Assembly: GCF_003014535.1 (NCBI RefSeq)
Contig: NZ_PYGD01000005.1
Coordinates: 272,728 to 336,727 of the forward strand
DNA length: 64,000 nucleotides
Direction of reading: 5' to 3'
Origin: Taibaiella chishuiensis
Lineage (GTDB): Bacteria > Bacteroidota > Bacteroidia > Chitinophagales > Chitinophagaceae
The notes under the pieces were generated by a model, which ran no database searches, was not told the DNA's origin, and worked only from the letters and a program-made list of their open reading frames with translations. This document shows positions 1 to 10,400 of the stretch, piece after piece. The translations under genes and the position numbers were made by a program. Position 1 is the first letter of the stretch; every line of letters starts with the position of its first letter.

Positions 1-374
1 ATGCCAATGTAGGCGGGTTTGGCCCGGCCTGCAACGCCGTAGAAGGGTTTTCCCGCAACCTGGCCGCGGAGTCAGGTCCCTACGGCATCCGCATCGTTAA
101 TATCCGTTCGGCAGGTTCGCCGGATTCAAGGATCTTCAAAGAAGCCATAGCCGCAGGTGGCGAGGCGGTAGAGCAGTTTATCCAGAAAATGAAAAACGAT
201 ACCATGCTTAAAGCCTTACCGCTTATGGAAGATATCGCCAACACAGCGGTATTTCTTGCATCAGCTATGGCCGGTAAAATAACCGGCGTTACCATCGATG
301 TTACCGCCGGTACGACAAGCGCACTGAACTATAAAGTGACGAATGTCGCATTCTTGAAAAAAGAAACACCATAA
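1..374 (+). CDS. SDR-family protein, C-terminal part (5' end outside window)
   Basis: The frame is open from the first bases to the TAA at 372-374 and gives about 123 residues of the C-terminal half of a short-chain dehydrogenase/reductase fold. Recognisable are the helix with NAVEGFSRNLAAE, the strand GIRIVNIRSAGS, and the end IANTAVFLASAMAGKITGV, which matches the usual SDR ending. In ordinary SDRs the segment before AVEG carries the catalytic Tyr-x3-Lys; here it reads GFGPACN, so Phe and Cys stand where Tyr and Lys are expected. Either the protein is not a classical SDR catalyst or it uses another mechanism. The substrate cannot be inferred. A strong terminator follows about 65 bases downstream, so this is the last gene of its transcript. 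Confidence 0.8.
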   Translation, partial: ANVGGFGPACNAVEGFSRNLAAESGPYGIRIVNIRSAGSPDSRIFKEAIAAGGEAVEQFIQKMKNDTMLKALPLMEDIANTAVFLASAMAGKITGVTIDVTAGTTSALNYKVTNVAFLKKETP

Positions 375-935
375 TTCAGTATCCCGGCAAGCAGTCGTAT
401 AAGCCTGTTGAAGGTTTGGGATTTTGCAGCAGAAGACAATAAAGCCATCCTCCGGGATGGCTTTATTCGTTTCCGGTCAGCTATCCTGGTGCGTTGATAC
501 CACAACCGGCACACCGGCCTTTAATTTTATTTTAGCAAACCGGCAAACAGCGATCAGAAAATAAGGTAATGCCATCCGGCGACCGCTGGCTTATGCCCTG
601 GCTACTCCTTTACCATCAGTTATTTGTAGCAGTCCCGATAGCAAAGCCTAAGCAACACTTACATCTTACACATTTTACAATACCAGCACACAATGCCCGT
701 AGACCTTACCTGCAGGGCTTTTCCGCTTTACAGTAATTAACAATACCACATAGTATATGCAAGCCTATAAGGTGCCTATGGTAATGACAACGCGGCAGAC
801 GGTAAGCGGCTTTAGCATTTTTTTTGAACAGGACACACACCAGTATAAGCAACACGATACCTATTTAAACCGCCTGCCTGATACCAGCGGGTTCATACCC
901 TTTATCTATTTTATTCACTGATTAATTTTAATTGC
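375..935. other. Gene-free stretch between SDR and protease
   Basis: 561 bases without a convincing gene. Apart from the terminator hairpin at 438-467 I see no RNA gene, repeat or mobile element. The region must hold the promoter of the protease gene at 936, but I could not find a clear TTTG/TAnnTTTG pair. Confidence 0.5.
438..470 (+). terminator. Rho-independent terminator after the SDR gene
   Basis: A perfect 13-bp inverted repeat (438-450 with 455-467), loop TCCG. The stem starts with AATAAAGCC and ends with GGCTTTATT, so the U-rich tract is partly inside the stem. It lies in the right place to end the transcript of the SDR gene. Confidence 0.75.
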
Positions 936-2819
936 ATGGCTGTTATTTGGTTTAAACGAAAAGGTAATGAGACAAAAAAATGGATGTTGGCGCTGACTAT
1001 GATCGCGACATCTTTTTCCTCCACATGGGGACAGATCAGCAGTGGCGGCTTCCCGCTAAGCAGGCAATCCGACATGCCCCTTAATTATGTACCGGCTACC
1101 CAGGCCAGGCTCCCGGATATCGAAAGCAGTCTTAAGAAATGGAATACAGACAAGGGGCCAAAACCTGCTCCTGTAGCGGTCATGACGCCCGTAGATCTGA
1201 AGTTTCCCGATGCGGGCGCTTTGTATACGACCGGCGATGGTACACGCATATGGCGGGCGCAGCTCGACATGGCCGGCGCTAAGGCCATCGGGCTTTACTT
1301 TTCGAGGTTTCGTTTACCCGAAGGTGTAAAGCTGTACCTGAGCAATGCCAGCGGCACACAGGTAATGGGCGCGTTTACGGCTGCCAATAACGATCCCGGT
1401 TCCTATAAATTCGCTACCGAGCCGGTAGCGGGCGCCACCGTTTACCTGGAGCTGAATATAGCACCCAAAGTAAACCTCGCTAATATCGACCTGGATATAG
1501 ATAAAGCAGCCGCCTATTTTGCCGGCATCGAACAGCTGCGCAAATTCTCGGATTACCAGACCCTGAGCGCTTATGACGATATGTTTACCGGTGAGTCTTC
1601 GGTGTGCATGATCAATGCGGTTTGCCCGGCGGGCAACGGTTACGAAGCACAACGTAATGCAGCATTAAACATTTTATTTCCCATTAAAGTTGGCAATGAT
1701 GAATTTGTAGGCACCTGTAGCGCCACCATGGTAAATACCGCTGCCAATACACCCGCCAACTGTAAACAATACACCCTGCTTGCATCGCACTGTATGGATG
1801 GCACCAATACGATAGCCGATTCCTCGTTCAGCCAGGTCATCCTCAGGTTTAATTACCAGCATACTGGTTGTACGCCTGCAGCTAACGTAATTCCCAATAC
1901 GGATCAAACCAGTATGGTTGGCGCCAAATTCGTAGCACGCTCCATACTGCCACTTAAATACGACAGCAATAGTCCCAACGACAGCACCGCAGACGTAGGC
2001 AAACTGAAAGGCGACTTTTTACTGTTGGAACTCCGCTCTGCAATCCCCGCGGCCTGGAATATTAATCTTGCAGGCTGGAACAATGCAGCCAATATACCCT
2101 TGACCAACAGCGGCAATAAAAAATTCATCGAATTCCATCACCCCGGCGGCGATGTCAAAAAGGTTTCATTCTCCCATAACCTGCAAAGCAGCAGCGGCAT
2201 AGCAGACCCGCCTTCGCACTGGGGCACCACGATGGATTCGGGACTTATCGCACAGGGCAGTTCCGGTAGTGCGCTTTTTGATGCAGATGGCCGGCAGATC
2301 GGTATTGCCAGCTTTGCGCCCATAGGCATTTCGGGTGCCTGCGCCGTAAACAGTAAAGGAGCAAGTGTGGCCGATAGAACGAGCGCAACTCTATACTATA
2401 GTAAAATGTCCTACATCTGGGATTATAGCGTGGATGGGCCAGCAGCGATCCGTAAACTGAAACCCTGGCTGGATCCGGCAAACAGCAATGCCGTAACCGT
2501 AGATGCCGTAAAATCCAATTGCAGCCCACTGGGTGGTGGTACCGGTATTACCATAGACAAAGGCAACCTCGATCAGTCAGTTGACGTATACCCTAACCCC
2601 AGCCAGGGCCTGACGCATGTCCAGGTCAATCTCAAAGAAGCGGCCAACCTTAACCTGGAGTTATACGACATCAGCGGAAGGAAGCTACGGGATTATAACA
2701 TGGGTGCTGTGCGGAAAGCTAACTTCAGCCTGGATTTAAGCGGTTATCCCGACGGCATGTACCTGCTTAAAGTGACTGATGGTTATCATAGCACCAGCAA
2801 AAAAATCATGATCCGATAG
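936..2819 (+). CDS. Secreted trypsin-like serine protease with T9SS sorting tail
   Basis: A 627-residue exported protease. Residues 1-32 contain a basic start and a hydrophobic stretch ending at WGQ, a signal peptide. A chymotrypsin-fold domain spans roughly 210-520, with all three catalytic residues in expected contexts: His285 in LLASHCMDG, Asp360 in KGDFLLLEL and Ser443 in GSSGSALFD. This layout resembles the lysyl-endopeptidase-like S1 proteases of Bacteroidota; the substrate preference is not determined. From about residue 547 (VDVYPNPSQG) to the end (KKIMIR) lies a type IX secretion C-terminal sorting domain, so the enzyme should be exported through the Por system and released or anchored at the surface. 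Cysteine pairs in the protease domain suggest disulfides. It stands alone, with a hairpin downstream. Confidence 0.9.
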   Translation: MAVIWFKRKGNETKKWMLALTMIATSFSSTWGQISSGGFPLSRQSDMPLNYVPATQARLPDIESSLKKWNTDKGPKPAPVAVMTPVDLKFPDAGALYTTGDGTRIWRAQLDMAGAKAIGLYFSRFRLPEGVKLYLSNASGTQVMGAFTAANNDPGSYKFATEPVAGATVYLELNIAPKVNLANIDLDIDKAAAYFAGIEQLRKFSDYQTLSAYDDMFTGESSVCMINAVCPAGNGYEAQRNAALNILFPIKVGNDEFVGTCSATMVNTAANTPANCKQYTLLASHCMDGTNTIADSSFSQVILRFNYQHTGCTPAANVIPNTDQTSMVGAKFVARSILPLKYDSNSPNDSTADVGKLKGDFLLLELRSAIPAAWNINLAGWNNAANIPLTNSGNKKFIEFHHPGGDVKKVSFSHNLQSSSGIADPPSHWGTTMDSGLIAQGSSGSALFDADGRQIGIASFAPIGISGACAVNSKGASVADRTSATLYYSKMSYIWDYSVDGPAAIRKLKPWLDPANSNAVTVDAVKSNCSPLGGGTGITIDKGNLDQSVDVYPNPSQGLTHVQVNLKEAANLNLELYDISGRKLRDYNMGAVRKANFSLDLSGYPDGMYLLKVTDGYHSTSKKIMIR

Positions 2820-2861
2820 CTGTGCACTTTGCCCATCTTCTTTGTGTGATGATATGTTTAG

Positions 2862-2896
2862 CCGGTCTGTGTTGCGGTATTCGTAACACAGACCGG
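2862..2896 (+). terminator. Hairpin downstream of the protease gene
   Basis: A perfect 12-bp inverted repeat (2862-2873 with 2885-2896) and an 11-base loop, 43 bases after the protease stop. There is no long T-run, only ATATATGTTT, so it is a weaker terminator or an mRNA-stabilising stem. Confidence 0.5.
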
Positions 2897-2991
2897 ATAT
2901 ATGTTTAGGAGAAAAGCTACGAAGGTTCGCGAACTCAGCATTTTTCAACGGATTGGTTTATTGATCCCATTTTTAAGGCCTGTGTTCCGGT

Positions 2992-3366
2992 TTAAACGGT
3001 AGTTGCACCAGGTATATGACCCGCATCTGCCATGAGCTCCATATCTTTCACCCCCCATTCCTGGATCGTTTTAATAACCGGCAACAGGCCCCTGCCATAC
3101 TCAGTAAGCGCGTACTCCACTCTTGGTGGCACCTCGGCAAAAACAGTCCGCCCGATAATCTTATCTTCTTCGAGTTCCTTAAGCTGGTTGATCAGCATCT
3201 GCTTGCTGATATGAGGTATCGCTTTCTGCAGCTTACTGAAACGGTTACAACCGGTATGAATAGCATATACCACTAAAACCTTCCATTTCCCGCCGATCTT
3301 GTTGAGAAAATGCGTAACCCCGCAATTGTAGGGGTTAAAGTTCTTGTTTTTTCGCTTCGCTGCCAT
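2992..3366 (-). CDS. HxlR-family transcriptional regulator
   Basis: 124 residues, the usual length for HxlR winged-helix regulators. The N-terminal part has the family signature: a Cys at position 15 (NPYNCGVTHFLNKIGGKWK), then the HTH around PHISKQMLINQLKELEEDK and the wing around RVEYALTEYGRGLLPVI. Cys15 is where redox- or electrophile-sensing HxlR proteins keep their reactive thiol. The gene stands alone on the minus strand, so its targets are not evident; such regulators usually control an adjacent oxidoreductase or themselves. Confidence 0.9.
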   Translation of the reverse strand: MAAKRKNKNFNPYNCGVTHFLNKIGGKWKVLVVYAIHTGCNRFSKLQKAIPHISKQMLINQLKELEEDKIIGRTVFAEVPPRVEYALTEYGRGLLPVIKTIQEWGVKDMELMADAGHIPGATTV

Positions 3367-3457
3367 AGGCTAAAATAATGTAACAGGTACAAAAATAGGA
3401 TCCACGATTTATTATAGACCGAAAGTATCCATTTTGTAAAGCAAACGGACAGCGTTT

Positions 3458-4063
3458 TTAGCGCTGCCGCTGTCCTGCCGCCGGTGCAACCCAATCCTTA
3501 CGTTTCCGGATCTTACGCAGGGCTTGTTCGCGGGCTTTATCGTCGTCGCCATCGATGGTAATGCCAAAGTCGCGGACATGGTCGCCCTGTACCTGGTAAA
3601 AGCCGCTCCAGTTGGTACCGGACATAACGGTATTACTCACGAGATTATCTGCCGCTATGTAAAGCGGGTTCTTGATCTGCTCGAAACCTTTTATCTTTTT
3701 TAAGCGCCCCGTTACGGTATCTACCAGGTATAGGTAACTGCCCTGGTTGCTTCTTACATCGGAGTAATGCTGCAGCAGTATATCTTTAATACCATCGTTA
3801 TTAAAGTCTTCGAAGTCTACGGAGGGATTACTGCTGAATACCGAATCGCGAAAGAGTGCCCGTTCCTGTCCTTTTTCCTGTTGACAGAACGAAAAGACCA
3901 TATTGGCCCGTGTTTCATCGGTTTCCTGGTTATTAAACACCTGCAGCCTGACCAGGTACCCTTTACCGGGATAAACCGCATCGCAGGGAACGGTAGCGAT
4001 CTCCTGCGCAGTAGCCCTGAGCGCCAGGCCAAGCAGGACCAGCAGGACAGTAAATGGTTGCAT
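3458..4063 (-). CDS. Secreted protein of unknown function with a Ca-binding-like loop
   Basis: 201 residues with a clear signal peptide (hydrophobic LLVLLGLAL, cleavage near RATAQ). The middle contains DFNNDGIKDILL, the DxNxDGxxD pattern of FG-GAP/VCBS and EF-hand-like calcium loops, followed by YLYLVDTVTGRLKKI. This resembles small periplasmic proteins with a single XAC2610-like beta domain, which usually compare a value over time or bind a ligand. The C-terminus is strongly basic. Function unknown. It lies between the HxlR gene and the LytTR regulator, all on the minus strand. Confidence 0.7.
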   Translation of the reverse strand: MQPFTVLLVLLGLALRATAQEIATVPCDAVYPGKGYLVRLQVFNNQETDETRANMVFSFCQQEKGQERALFRDSVFSSNPSVDFEDFNNDGIKDILLQHYSDVRSNQGSYLYLVDTVTGRLKKIKGFEQIKNPLYIAADNLVSNTVMSGTNWSGFYQVQGDHVRDFGITIDGDDDKAREQALRKIRKRKDWVAPAAGQRQR

Positions 4064-4114
4064 AGCTCTATTTTTTGGGCATCAAGATACGGAATACCCT
4101 GTTGATACCGCGGT

Positions 4115-4870
4115 CTAAAAATTAAGCCAGCTCTTGAACAGGGCCGCCCGCTCGCGGCTCACCAATACTTCCAGGCCCGGATTTTTGCGGATATCCACTT
4201 TAAGCTTGCCATTAAAATAATTGTGCACCTGCTCTATGGCATCGATATGAATAATAAACTGGCGGTTGGCCCTGAAAAAATGCTTGGGATTCAGTTGTTG
4301 CTCCAACTCTTCCATGGTTTGTGGTACACATTCCTCAAGACCGTTGTCCAGCTTCACTTTCGTAGTCTTGTGCTCGGTATAGATACAGAGAATATCATTA
4401 ACCAATAAAGATTTGTAACTATCGCGGAAAGGCAGCAGGAAGCGGCTCCGGTATTCTTTGGGTTGCAGCAATTGCCGGAGTTCCTCGAGCGAAGCGCCAC
4501 CCAACGGTTGCATAGCCGATTCGAGTTTATCCAGCGCAGCCTTAAGTTCCTCCTGCTCTACCGGCTTAAGCAGGTAATCGACGCTGTTTACCTTAAATGC
4601 CCGTACCGCATACTCATCGTAAGCTGTGGTAAAGATCACCGGGCAAGTGATGGGCGTACGGTCGAAGATCTCGAAGCTTAAGCCATCCGACAGGCGGATG
4701 TCCATCATCACCACATCGGGTTGCGCATGGGTAGCAAACCACGTTACCGCGTCGGCAATACTGTCGATCACAGCCACGATCACCACCTGGGGCCTGGTGG
4801 CGTGTATTAACCGGATCAGGCGGTCGGCATTGGGTTTTTCATCTTCGATAACTACGATATTCCGGATCAT
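4115..4870 (-). CDS. LytTR-family response regulator
   Basis: 251 residues from the start chosen here. The receiver domain (about 1-120) shows the acidic pair in VVIEDEKPNADR, the phospho-acceptor Asp in PDVVMMDIRLSDG, the conserved Thr in FTTAYDEYAV and the Lys in YLLKPV. A LytTR DNA-binding domain follows from about 145 to the end (FFRANRQFIIHIDAIEQV). The start at 4870 is preferred because its ATG overlaps the TGA of the upstream kinase gene (ATGA), typical of translational coupling; the frame extends 11 codons further upstream inside the kinase gene. It should be phosphorylated by the kinase at 4867-5961. Confidence 0.9.
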   Translation of the reverse strand: MIRNIVVIEDEKPNADRLIRLIHATRPQVVIVAVIDSIADAVTWFATHAQPDVVMMDIRLSDGLSFEIFDRTPITCPVIFTTAYDEYAVRAFKVNSVDYLLKPVEQEELKAALDKLESAMQPLGGASLEELRQLLQPKEYRSRFLLPFRDSYKSLLVNDILCIYTEHKTTKVKLDNGLEECVPQTMEELEQQLNPKHFFRANRQFIIHIDAIEQVHNYFNGKLKVDIRKNPGLEVLVSRERAALFKSWLNF

Positions 4871-5961
4871 ACTTTTAACAGGGGTAAGGTTACGGTAAAA
4901 CAATGGCCATCGTCATTGATCTTCAGTTGTCTTTCGGAAAGCAGCCTGTAGCGCCGGTCGATATTTTTGAGCCCGATCCCCGAAGAGTCGATGTTTTTGC
5001 CGATCCGCATCAGGGTATTCTTCACCACCAGTTCATGTTGATCGGTATTGAATATCCAGATCACCAGCGGATCCTTTTTAGTGGTTCGGTTATGCTTCAG
5101 GGCATTCTCGACCAGCAGTTGCAGGGTCATGGGCGGCAGCAGCAGGAATTTAGCGTCTTTACTGACACTGATATTAAACTCCACCCCATCCCCGATCCGG
5201 TGCTTTATGAGGAACATATAGGCATCGAGAAACTTCAGCTCATCTTCCAGGGGAATCACGTCCTTCCTGGAGTTGACCAGCATATAACGGTATATTTTGG
5301 TAAAGTTCTCCGCATAATCATACCCCAGTTGCTGGTCTTCGAGGATCAGTTCGGAAAGCACGCTCAGGTTATTGAAAACAAAGTGGGGATCGATCTGCAG
5401 TTTGAGCGATTGCAGTTCCGCTTCCATAGCGGCCTGGTTGTATTCTGCAGCCTTGATCGCGGCATTCTTCCAGTTCAGGATCAGGTAGTCGCCGGTATTA
5501 ATGCCCATGATCATAAAGGCGATAGCGGCGCTTACTACGATCCAGTGGATCATGCCTTTGGTTTCTTCGATAGAAAGTATGGAGTTTACCGAAGCGGCGC
5601 GGTCGCTGTCGGCGCAATGCACGTATACAAATGTAAGCAGCAGGTTGATGAGCAATACCATCAGCATATTCAGGGTGGTCTCCACGATAAGCCTTTTCAA
5701 TGGCTTTTCGGTCCATATGATGCATTTATTCAGCTTCCGGCTGGTCAGTATACTGGTCTCGGAGATCACCGCGCTGGTAAATACGGAGAATGCAACATCC
5801 TCCAGGATCTCCCAGGCCGGCCGTGTAAAAAATGTTCCCCAGTACGGCGCATAAGGATCGATGATATACGATACGATATACGTGAGGATAAAGGCAAACA
5901 GGATAAAGAGTACCCGCTTCCCGGTATTGTTCAGAAAAAGGTCTTTCTTCGTCTTCTCCAT
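4867..5961 (-). CDS. LytS/YehU-type sensor histidine kinase
   Basis: About 364 residues. The N-terminal half has four hydrophobic segments (for example VLFILFAFILTYIVSYII and FSVFTSAVI), so the sensor part is in the membrane. A coiled linker (AAMEAELQSLKLQ) leads to the His_kinase box IDPHFVFNNLSVLSELI with the phospho-accepting His, and the ATPase domain with PPMTLQLLVENALKHN and GIGLKNIDRRYRLL. The start at 5961 has AAGG a few bases upstream; an in-frame ATG at 6021 would add 20 residues and cannot be excluded. It is co-transcribed with the LytTR regulator (4-base overlap) and is divergent from the RND efflux operon at 6291. Confidence 0.88.
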   Translation of the reverse strand: MEKTKKDLFLNNTGKRVLFILFAFILTYIVSYIIDPYAPYWGTFFTRPAWEILEDVAFSVFTSAVISETSILTSRKLNKCIIWTEKPLKRLIVETTLNMLMVLLINLLLTFVYVHCADSDRAASVNSILSIEETKGMIHWIVVSAAIAFMIMGINTGDYLILNWKNAAIKAAEYNQAAMEAELQSLKLQIDPHFVFNNLSVLSELILEDQQLGYDYAENFTKIYRYMLVNSRKDVIPLEDELKFLDAYMFLIKHRIGDGVEFNISVSKDAKFLLLPPMTLQLLVENALKHNRTTKKDPLVIWIFNTDQHELVVKNTLMRIGKNIDSSGIGLKNIDRRYRLLSERQLKINDDGHCFTVTLPLLKV

Positions 5962-6290
5962 AGGCCTTAATGATCCCCCATAACCTGAACCCGCATTAAA
6001 AAGTAAGTACAATATATTCATTGTCGGGCAAAATTGGTATTAAAAAAATTGAATTCCTTCTTTTTATCACTTAAGCGGCATTTTTAATACCCGAACCTAC
6101 AAATTGCCTTACCGAAATGAAACCATGACACCCAGGATGGCAAAACACGGCATCGGGGCGCTTAAATGACCGGTAGTCCTTCGGGATACCGCATTAGCGC
6201 TTCAGGCAGGAAAAAGTACGCTTCGGTAACATAATACAGAGTCACCCCGTTTTTGTTTCGGTGCTTTGCTGGCGAAAATAATTTCCAGTC

Positions 6291-7430
6291 ATGACGACAA
6301 GCATCTTTGCCACAAGACCAATACTCGCTACCACCGCTATTTTTCTATCTGTATTGGGCGCATCCTGCAGCGGATCTGCCGGCGAACAGGCGCCTGCTAC
6401 AGCCGATAAAGTAGATTTTATTGAGATCGCCCCCGCTGAAACGCCTATCGAAAAGCGGTATCCCGGCGCTATCGAAGGCAGTGTCAACGTCGATATCAAA
6501 GCACAGGTTACCGGCTATCTCGACCAGATCTATGTAAAGGAGGGCGACTATGTAAAAAAAGGCCAGTCGCTGTTCCGGCTAAAAGGCGACGTCTACAACG
6601 AACAGGTAAGCAATTCGAAAGCAGCCTACGATGCGGCCCTTGCCGCCCAGCAGAATGCCCGTATCGAAGTAGAAAAGATACGGCCGCTGGTAGAAGGTAA
6701 GGTGTACAGCGAGTTGCAGCTGCAGACCGCAGAGGCCAGCCTGGCGGCCGCCAAAGCACAAGTGGCGCAGGCCCGCGCTGCATTGGGCTCCTCGCAGGTA
6801 AATGCGGCCTTTACCCTGATTACCGCGCCGGTAAACGGTTATATAGGCCGGATACCCAACCGAACGGGCAACCTGGTAACACCTGCCGATGCCACGCCGT
6901 TAACCACGCTTTCCGATATCGAGAAGGTCTATGTCTACTTTTCGCTCAGCGAAGCCGACTTTATCGCGTTCCTGAAAGACCGTAAAGCCGATGAAGGCAT
7001 GAATACCGTATCGCTCGTAATGGCAGACGGCAGCGTATATGACCGTCCCGGCACGATAGAGCTGGCCAGCGGCAATATAGACCGGGGTACCGGCAGTATG
7101 GCGCTTAAAGCCATCTTCCCTAATCCCGATAAAATATTGCGCTCGGGCGGTTCCGGCAAGATCGTACTGACCCGGCAAATGAGCAATGCGCTTGCCGTAC
7201 CCATGGGCAGTGTAAAAGATATACAGGACCGCTATTTCGTATTCGTGCTGAGCGCCGGCAATAAGGTGGCTATGAGGCCGGTCGAGGTATCGGGCAAATC
7301 GGGCAACCAGTACTATGTCATCAAGTCGGGCTTACAGGCCGGCGATAAGGTGGCCCTTAACCGTATCGACGCCCTTAACGACGGTACGCCCGTAGTGCCC
7401 GCCGTACGCCAGGTTACCGAACGTAAATAA
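6291..7430 (+). CDS. RND efflux periplasmic adaptor (membrane fusion protein, lipoprotein)
   Basis: 379 residues, the usual length for AcrA/MexE-type adaptors. The N-terminus is a lipoprotein signal with lipobox LGASC, so it is anchored in the inner membrane. The order is: first beta-barrel/lipoyl half (VTGYLDQIYVKEGDYVKKGQ), an alpha-helical hairpin (about 100-165, SKAAYDAALAAQQNARIEVE), second lipoyl half (APVNGYIGRIPNRTGNLV), then the membrane-proximal beta domain to the end (LQAGDKVALN). It links the pump encoded next to the outer-membrane channel. First gene of a three-gene operon, 36 bases before the pump gene. Confidence 0.93.
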   Translation: MTTSIFATRPILATTAIFLSVLGASCSGSAGEQAPATADKVDFIEIAPAETPIEKRYPGAIEGSVNVDIKAQVTGYLDQIYVKEGDYVKKGQSLFRLKGDVYNEQVSNSKAAYDAALAAQQNARIEVEKIRPLVEGKVYSELQLQTAEASLAAAKAQVAQARAALGSSQVNAAFTLITAPVNGYIGRIPNRTGNLVTPADATPLTTLSDIEKVYVYFSLSEADFIAFLKDRKADEGMNTVSLVMADGSVYDRPGTIELASGNIDRGTGSMALKAIFPNPDKILRSGGSGKIVLTRQMSNALAVPMGSVKDIQDRYFVFVLSAGNKVAMRPVEVSGKSGNQYYVIKSGLQAGDKVALNRIDALNDGTPVVPAVRQVTERK

Positions 7431-7466
7431 AAACAGGCAGCGTCTGCCAACCCAACAACATAACCT

Positions 7467-10400
7467 ATGCTTAAAAAAATAATAGACAGACCGGTGCTCG
7501 CCACCGTAATTTCTGTCGTGCTCGTCATACTCGGTATTATAGGCCTGCTGCGGCTGCCTATTACCCGTTTCCCCGACATCTCGCCGCCCACGGTAATGGT
7601 AAGCGGCAGCTACCCCGGCGGTAACAGCGAGGCCGTTTTGCGCTCGGTAGTAACCCCGCTCGAAGAGCAGATCAACGGCGTGGAGAACATGCAATACATT
7701 AAATCCTCTGCCAGCAATGACGGTTCCTTCTCTATTTCCATCATCTTCAAACAGGGCGTTAATGCCGACCAGGCTGCAGTAAACGTACAGAACCGCGTGC
7801 AACAGGCTACGCCTATCCTGCCCCAGGAAGTAGTACGGATGGGATTGACCACCTCCAAGCAGCAGAACAGTATGATCATGATCTTCGACATATTTACCGA
7901 AGACAATGCGAAATACGATGAGCTGTTCCTGCAGAACTATGTGAACATTAACCTGATCCCGCAGATCAAACGCGTGCCGGGCGTGGGCCAGGCACAGATG
8001 TTCGGCACCAAGGACTATTCGATGCGTATCTGGCTGAACCCGCAAAAGATGGCCAGTTACAGCCTGATACCCGAAGATGTAACCGGCGCCATAGCACGCC
8101 AGAGCCTGGAATCGGCGCCCGGTAAACTAGGTGAAGAGTCAAGTGCAGCGCTGGAATACGTGATCCGCTATCGTGGCAAAAAAAGCAAACCCGAAGAATA
8201 TGAGAACATCATTATCCGGCAAAGCGGCAACGACCTGGTGCGCCTGAAAGATGTAGCCCGTATAGAATTCGGTTCCATCAGCTATAGCGGCAACACCACG
8301 TCCAACGGTAAGAATGCCGTAACCATAGCTATCCTGCAAACCACGGGCTCCAATGCCAATGACATCGAAGTAGGCGTTAAGAATGAACTGGCGCGTGCAG
8401 CCAAGTCCTTCCCGCCCGGCATACGCTACCAGAGCCTGATGAGTACCAAGGACCGGCTGGATGAAGCCACGGGACAGGTAAAATCGACACTGATCGAGGC
8501 CTTCCTGCTGGTATTCGTCGTAGTGTTCCTGTTCCTGCAGGATTTCCGCTCGACCCTCATTCCCGCAATTGCGGTACCGGTCGCCATTGTGGGTACTTTC
8601 TTCGTGCTGCTGGCACTCGGGTTTACAATCAATATCCTGACCCTGTTTGCCCTGGTACTTGCCATCGGCATCGTGGTCGATGATGCCATCGTGGTTGTAG
8701 AGGCCGTGCACAGTAAGATGGAGGGCAGTAACCTCTCGGCGCGCGAAGCCACGCATAGTGCTATGGGCGAAATAACAGGCGCCGTTATCTCCATTACGCT
8801 GGTAATGTCGGCCGTGTTTATCCCGATCGGTTTTATGACGGGGTCCTCCGGCCTGTTCTACAAACAGTTTGCCTACACCCTGGCTACGGCTATCGTGATT
8901 TCGGCCATCAATGCACTGACGCTGACGCCGGCCCTCTGCGCCCTGTTGCTGAAAAATACGCATGCTCATCCCGGCACAAAGCAACCCGGGTTTAAACAAC
9001 GGTTCTTTACGGCCTTTAATGCCGGCTTCAGTAATATGACCGGCAAGTATGTTACCAGCGTAAGGTTCCTCGGCCGGAAAAAGTGGCTGGCAGCGGGTTT
9101 CATTGTGACCACCTTTGTACTGGCCGCCTGGTTGATGAACAGCACGCCCAAAAGTTTTGTACCCATGGAGGACGATAACTTTATCGCCTACAGCCTGACC
9201 ATGCCGCCGGGTACGGGTTTGACCAAAACCACCGAAGTCGCTAAAAAGATGGACAGCCTGATCATGGGCACCGAAGCCGTAGACCGCAACTCGAGCATTA
9301 CCGGCTTCAGCCTGCTGAGCAATGCGGCCGGTCCCTCTTATGCGATGGGCTTTATTAAACTTAAGGAACCCAAGCAACGCGGCGCTATTAAAGATATCAA
9401 TGTGATCCATGGCATGATCGCCGAAAAGCTGGCCACGATCAAAGAAGGGTCGGTAATCGCGTTCCGTTTCCCACCGGTGGAGGGTTATGGCGTGATCAAT
9501 GGCGCGGAGATCGTACTGCAGGACCGGACCGGCAAGGACCCGGCATCGCTCAAAGCCATGGCCGATAAAGTGATCGGGCAGATCATGCAGCAAGAAGGCG
9601 TACAATCTGCCTATACCACCTTCAGGGCCGACTACCCGCAGCTGGAGCTGGAAGTGGACGAAGAACGGGCCAGCCAGTTGGGTGTAGATGTAAGCAGTTT
9701 GCTCAGCACCATCCAGACTTACTTTGCCGGCGACCAGTCGCTTAACTTCAACCGCTTCGGCAAGTTTTACCGGGTAAGCATTAAAGCCGACGGCATCTTC
9801 CGTACCGACGAAGCAGCTTTCGACGAAATCTTTGTCCGCAACAGCAGCGGCGGTATGGTGCCTGCCAAGGCCATCGTAAAACTGCATAAAGTTTACGGCC
9901 CGGAAACGATCAACAGGTACAACCTCTACAACGCCCTTACCATTAACGTAGAGGCGAAACCCGGCTACAGTAACGGCGCGATCATGGAGATACTCGAAAA
10001 GCAAGTATTGAACAAATTGCCCGGCGATTACAGCTACGAATGGACCGGGCTGAGCCTCGAAGAAAAAGCATCGGGCAGCCAGGCCGCCTTTATCCTGCTG
10101 CTGAGCCTGCTGTTTGTATACTTCCTGCTGGCGGCGCAATACGAGAGCTACCTGATACCGCTTGCCGTACTGCTATCCATTCCTACCGGCGTTATCGGCG
10201 CCTTCCTGGGTATCAAAGCCATCGGTCTCGATAATAATATTTATGTGCAGGTAGGTTTGATCATGCTGATCGGCCTGCTGGCCAAGAACGCGATATTGAT
10301 CGTAGAGTTTGCCATACAACGCCGCAAAGCGGGCATGAGCATAACGGAAGCCGCGCTGGAAGGCTCCAAAGCGAGGCTGCGGCCCATTATCATGACCTCG

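Noticed and set aside
4903..5970. A 355-codon plus-strand frame over the LytS kinase gene
   Set aside because: The minus-strand kinase has all family motifs; the antisense frame has none.
8139..10139. A 666-codon open frame antisense to the RND pump gene
   Set aside because: It mirrors the pump gene codon by codon, has no domain likeness and results from codon bias in the real gene.
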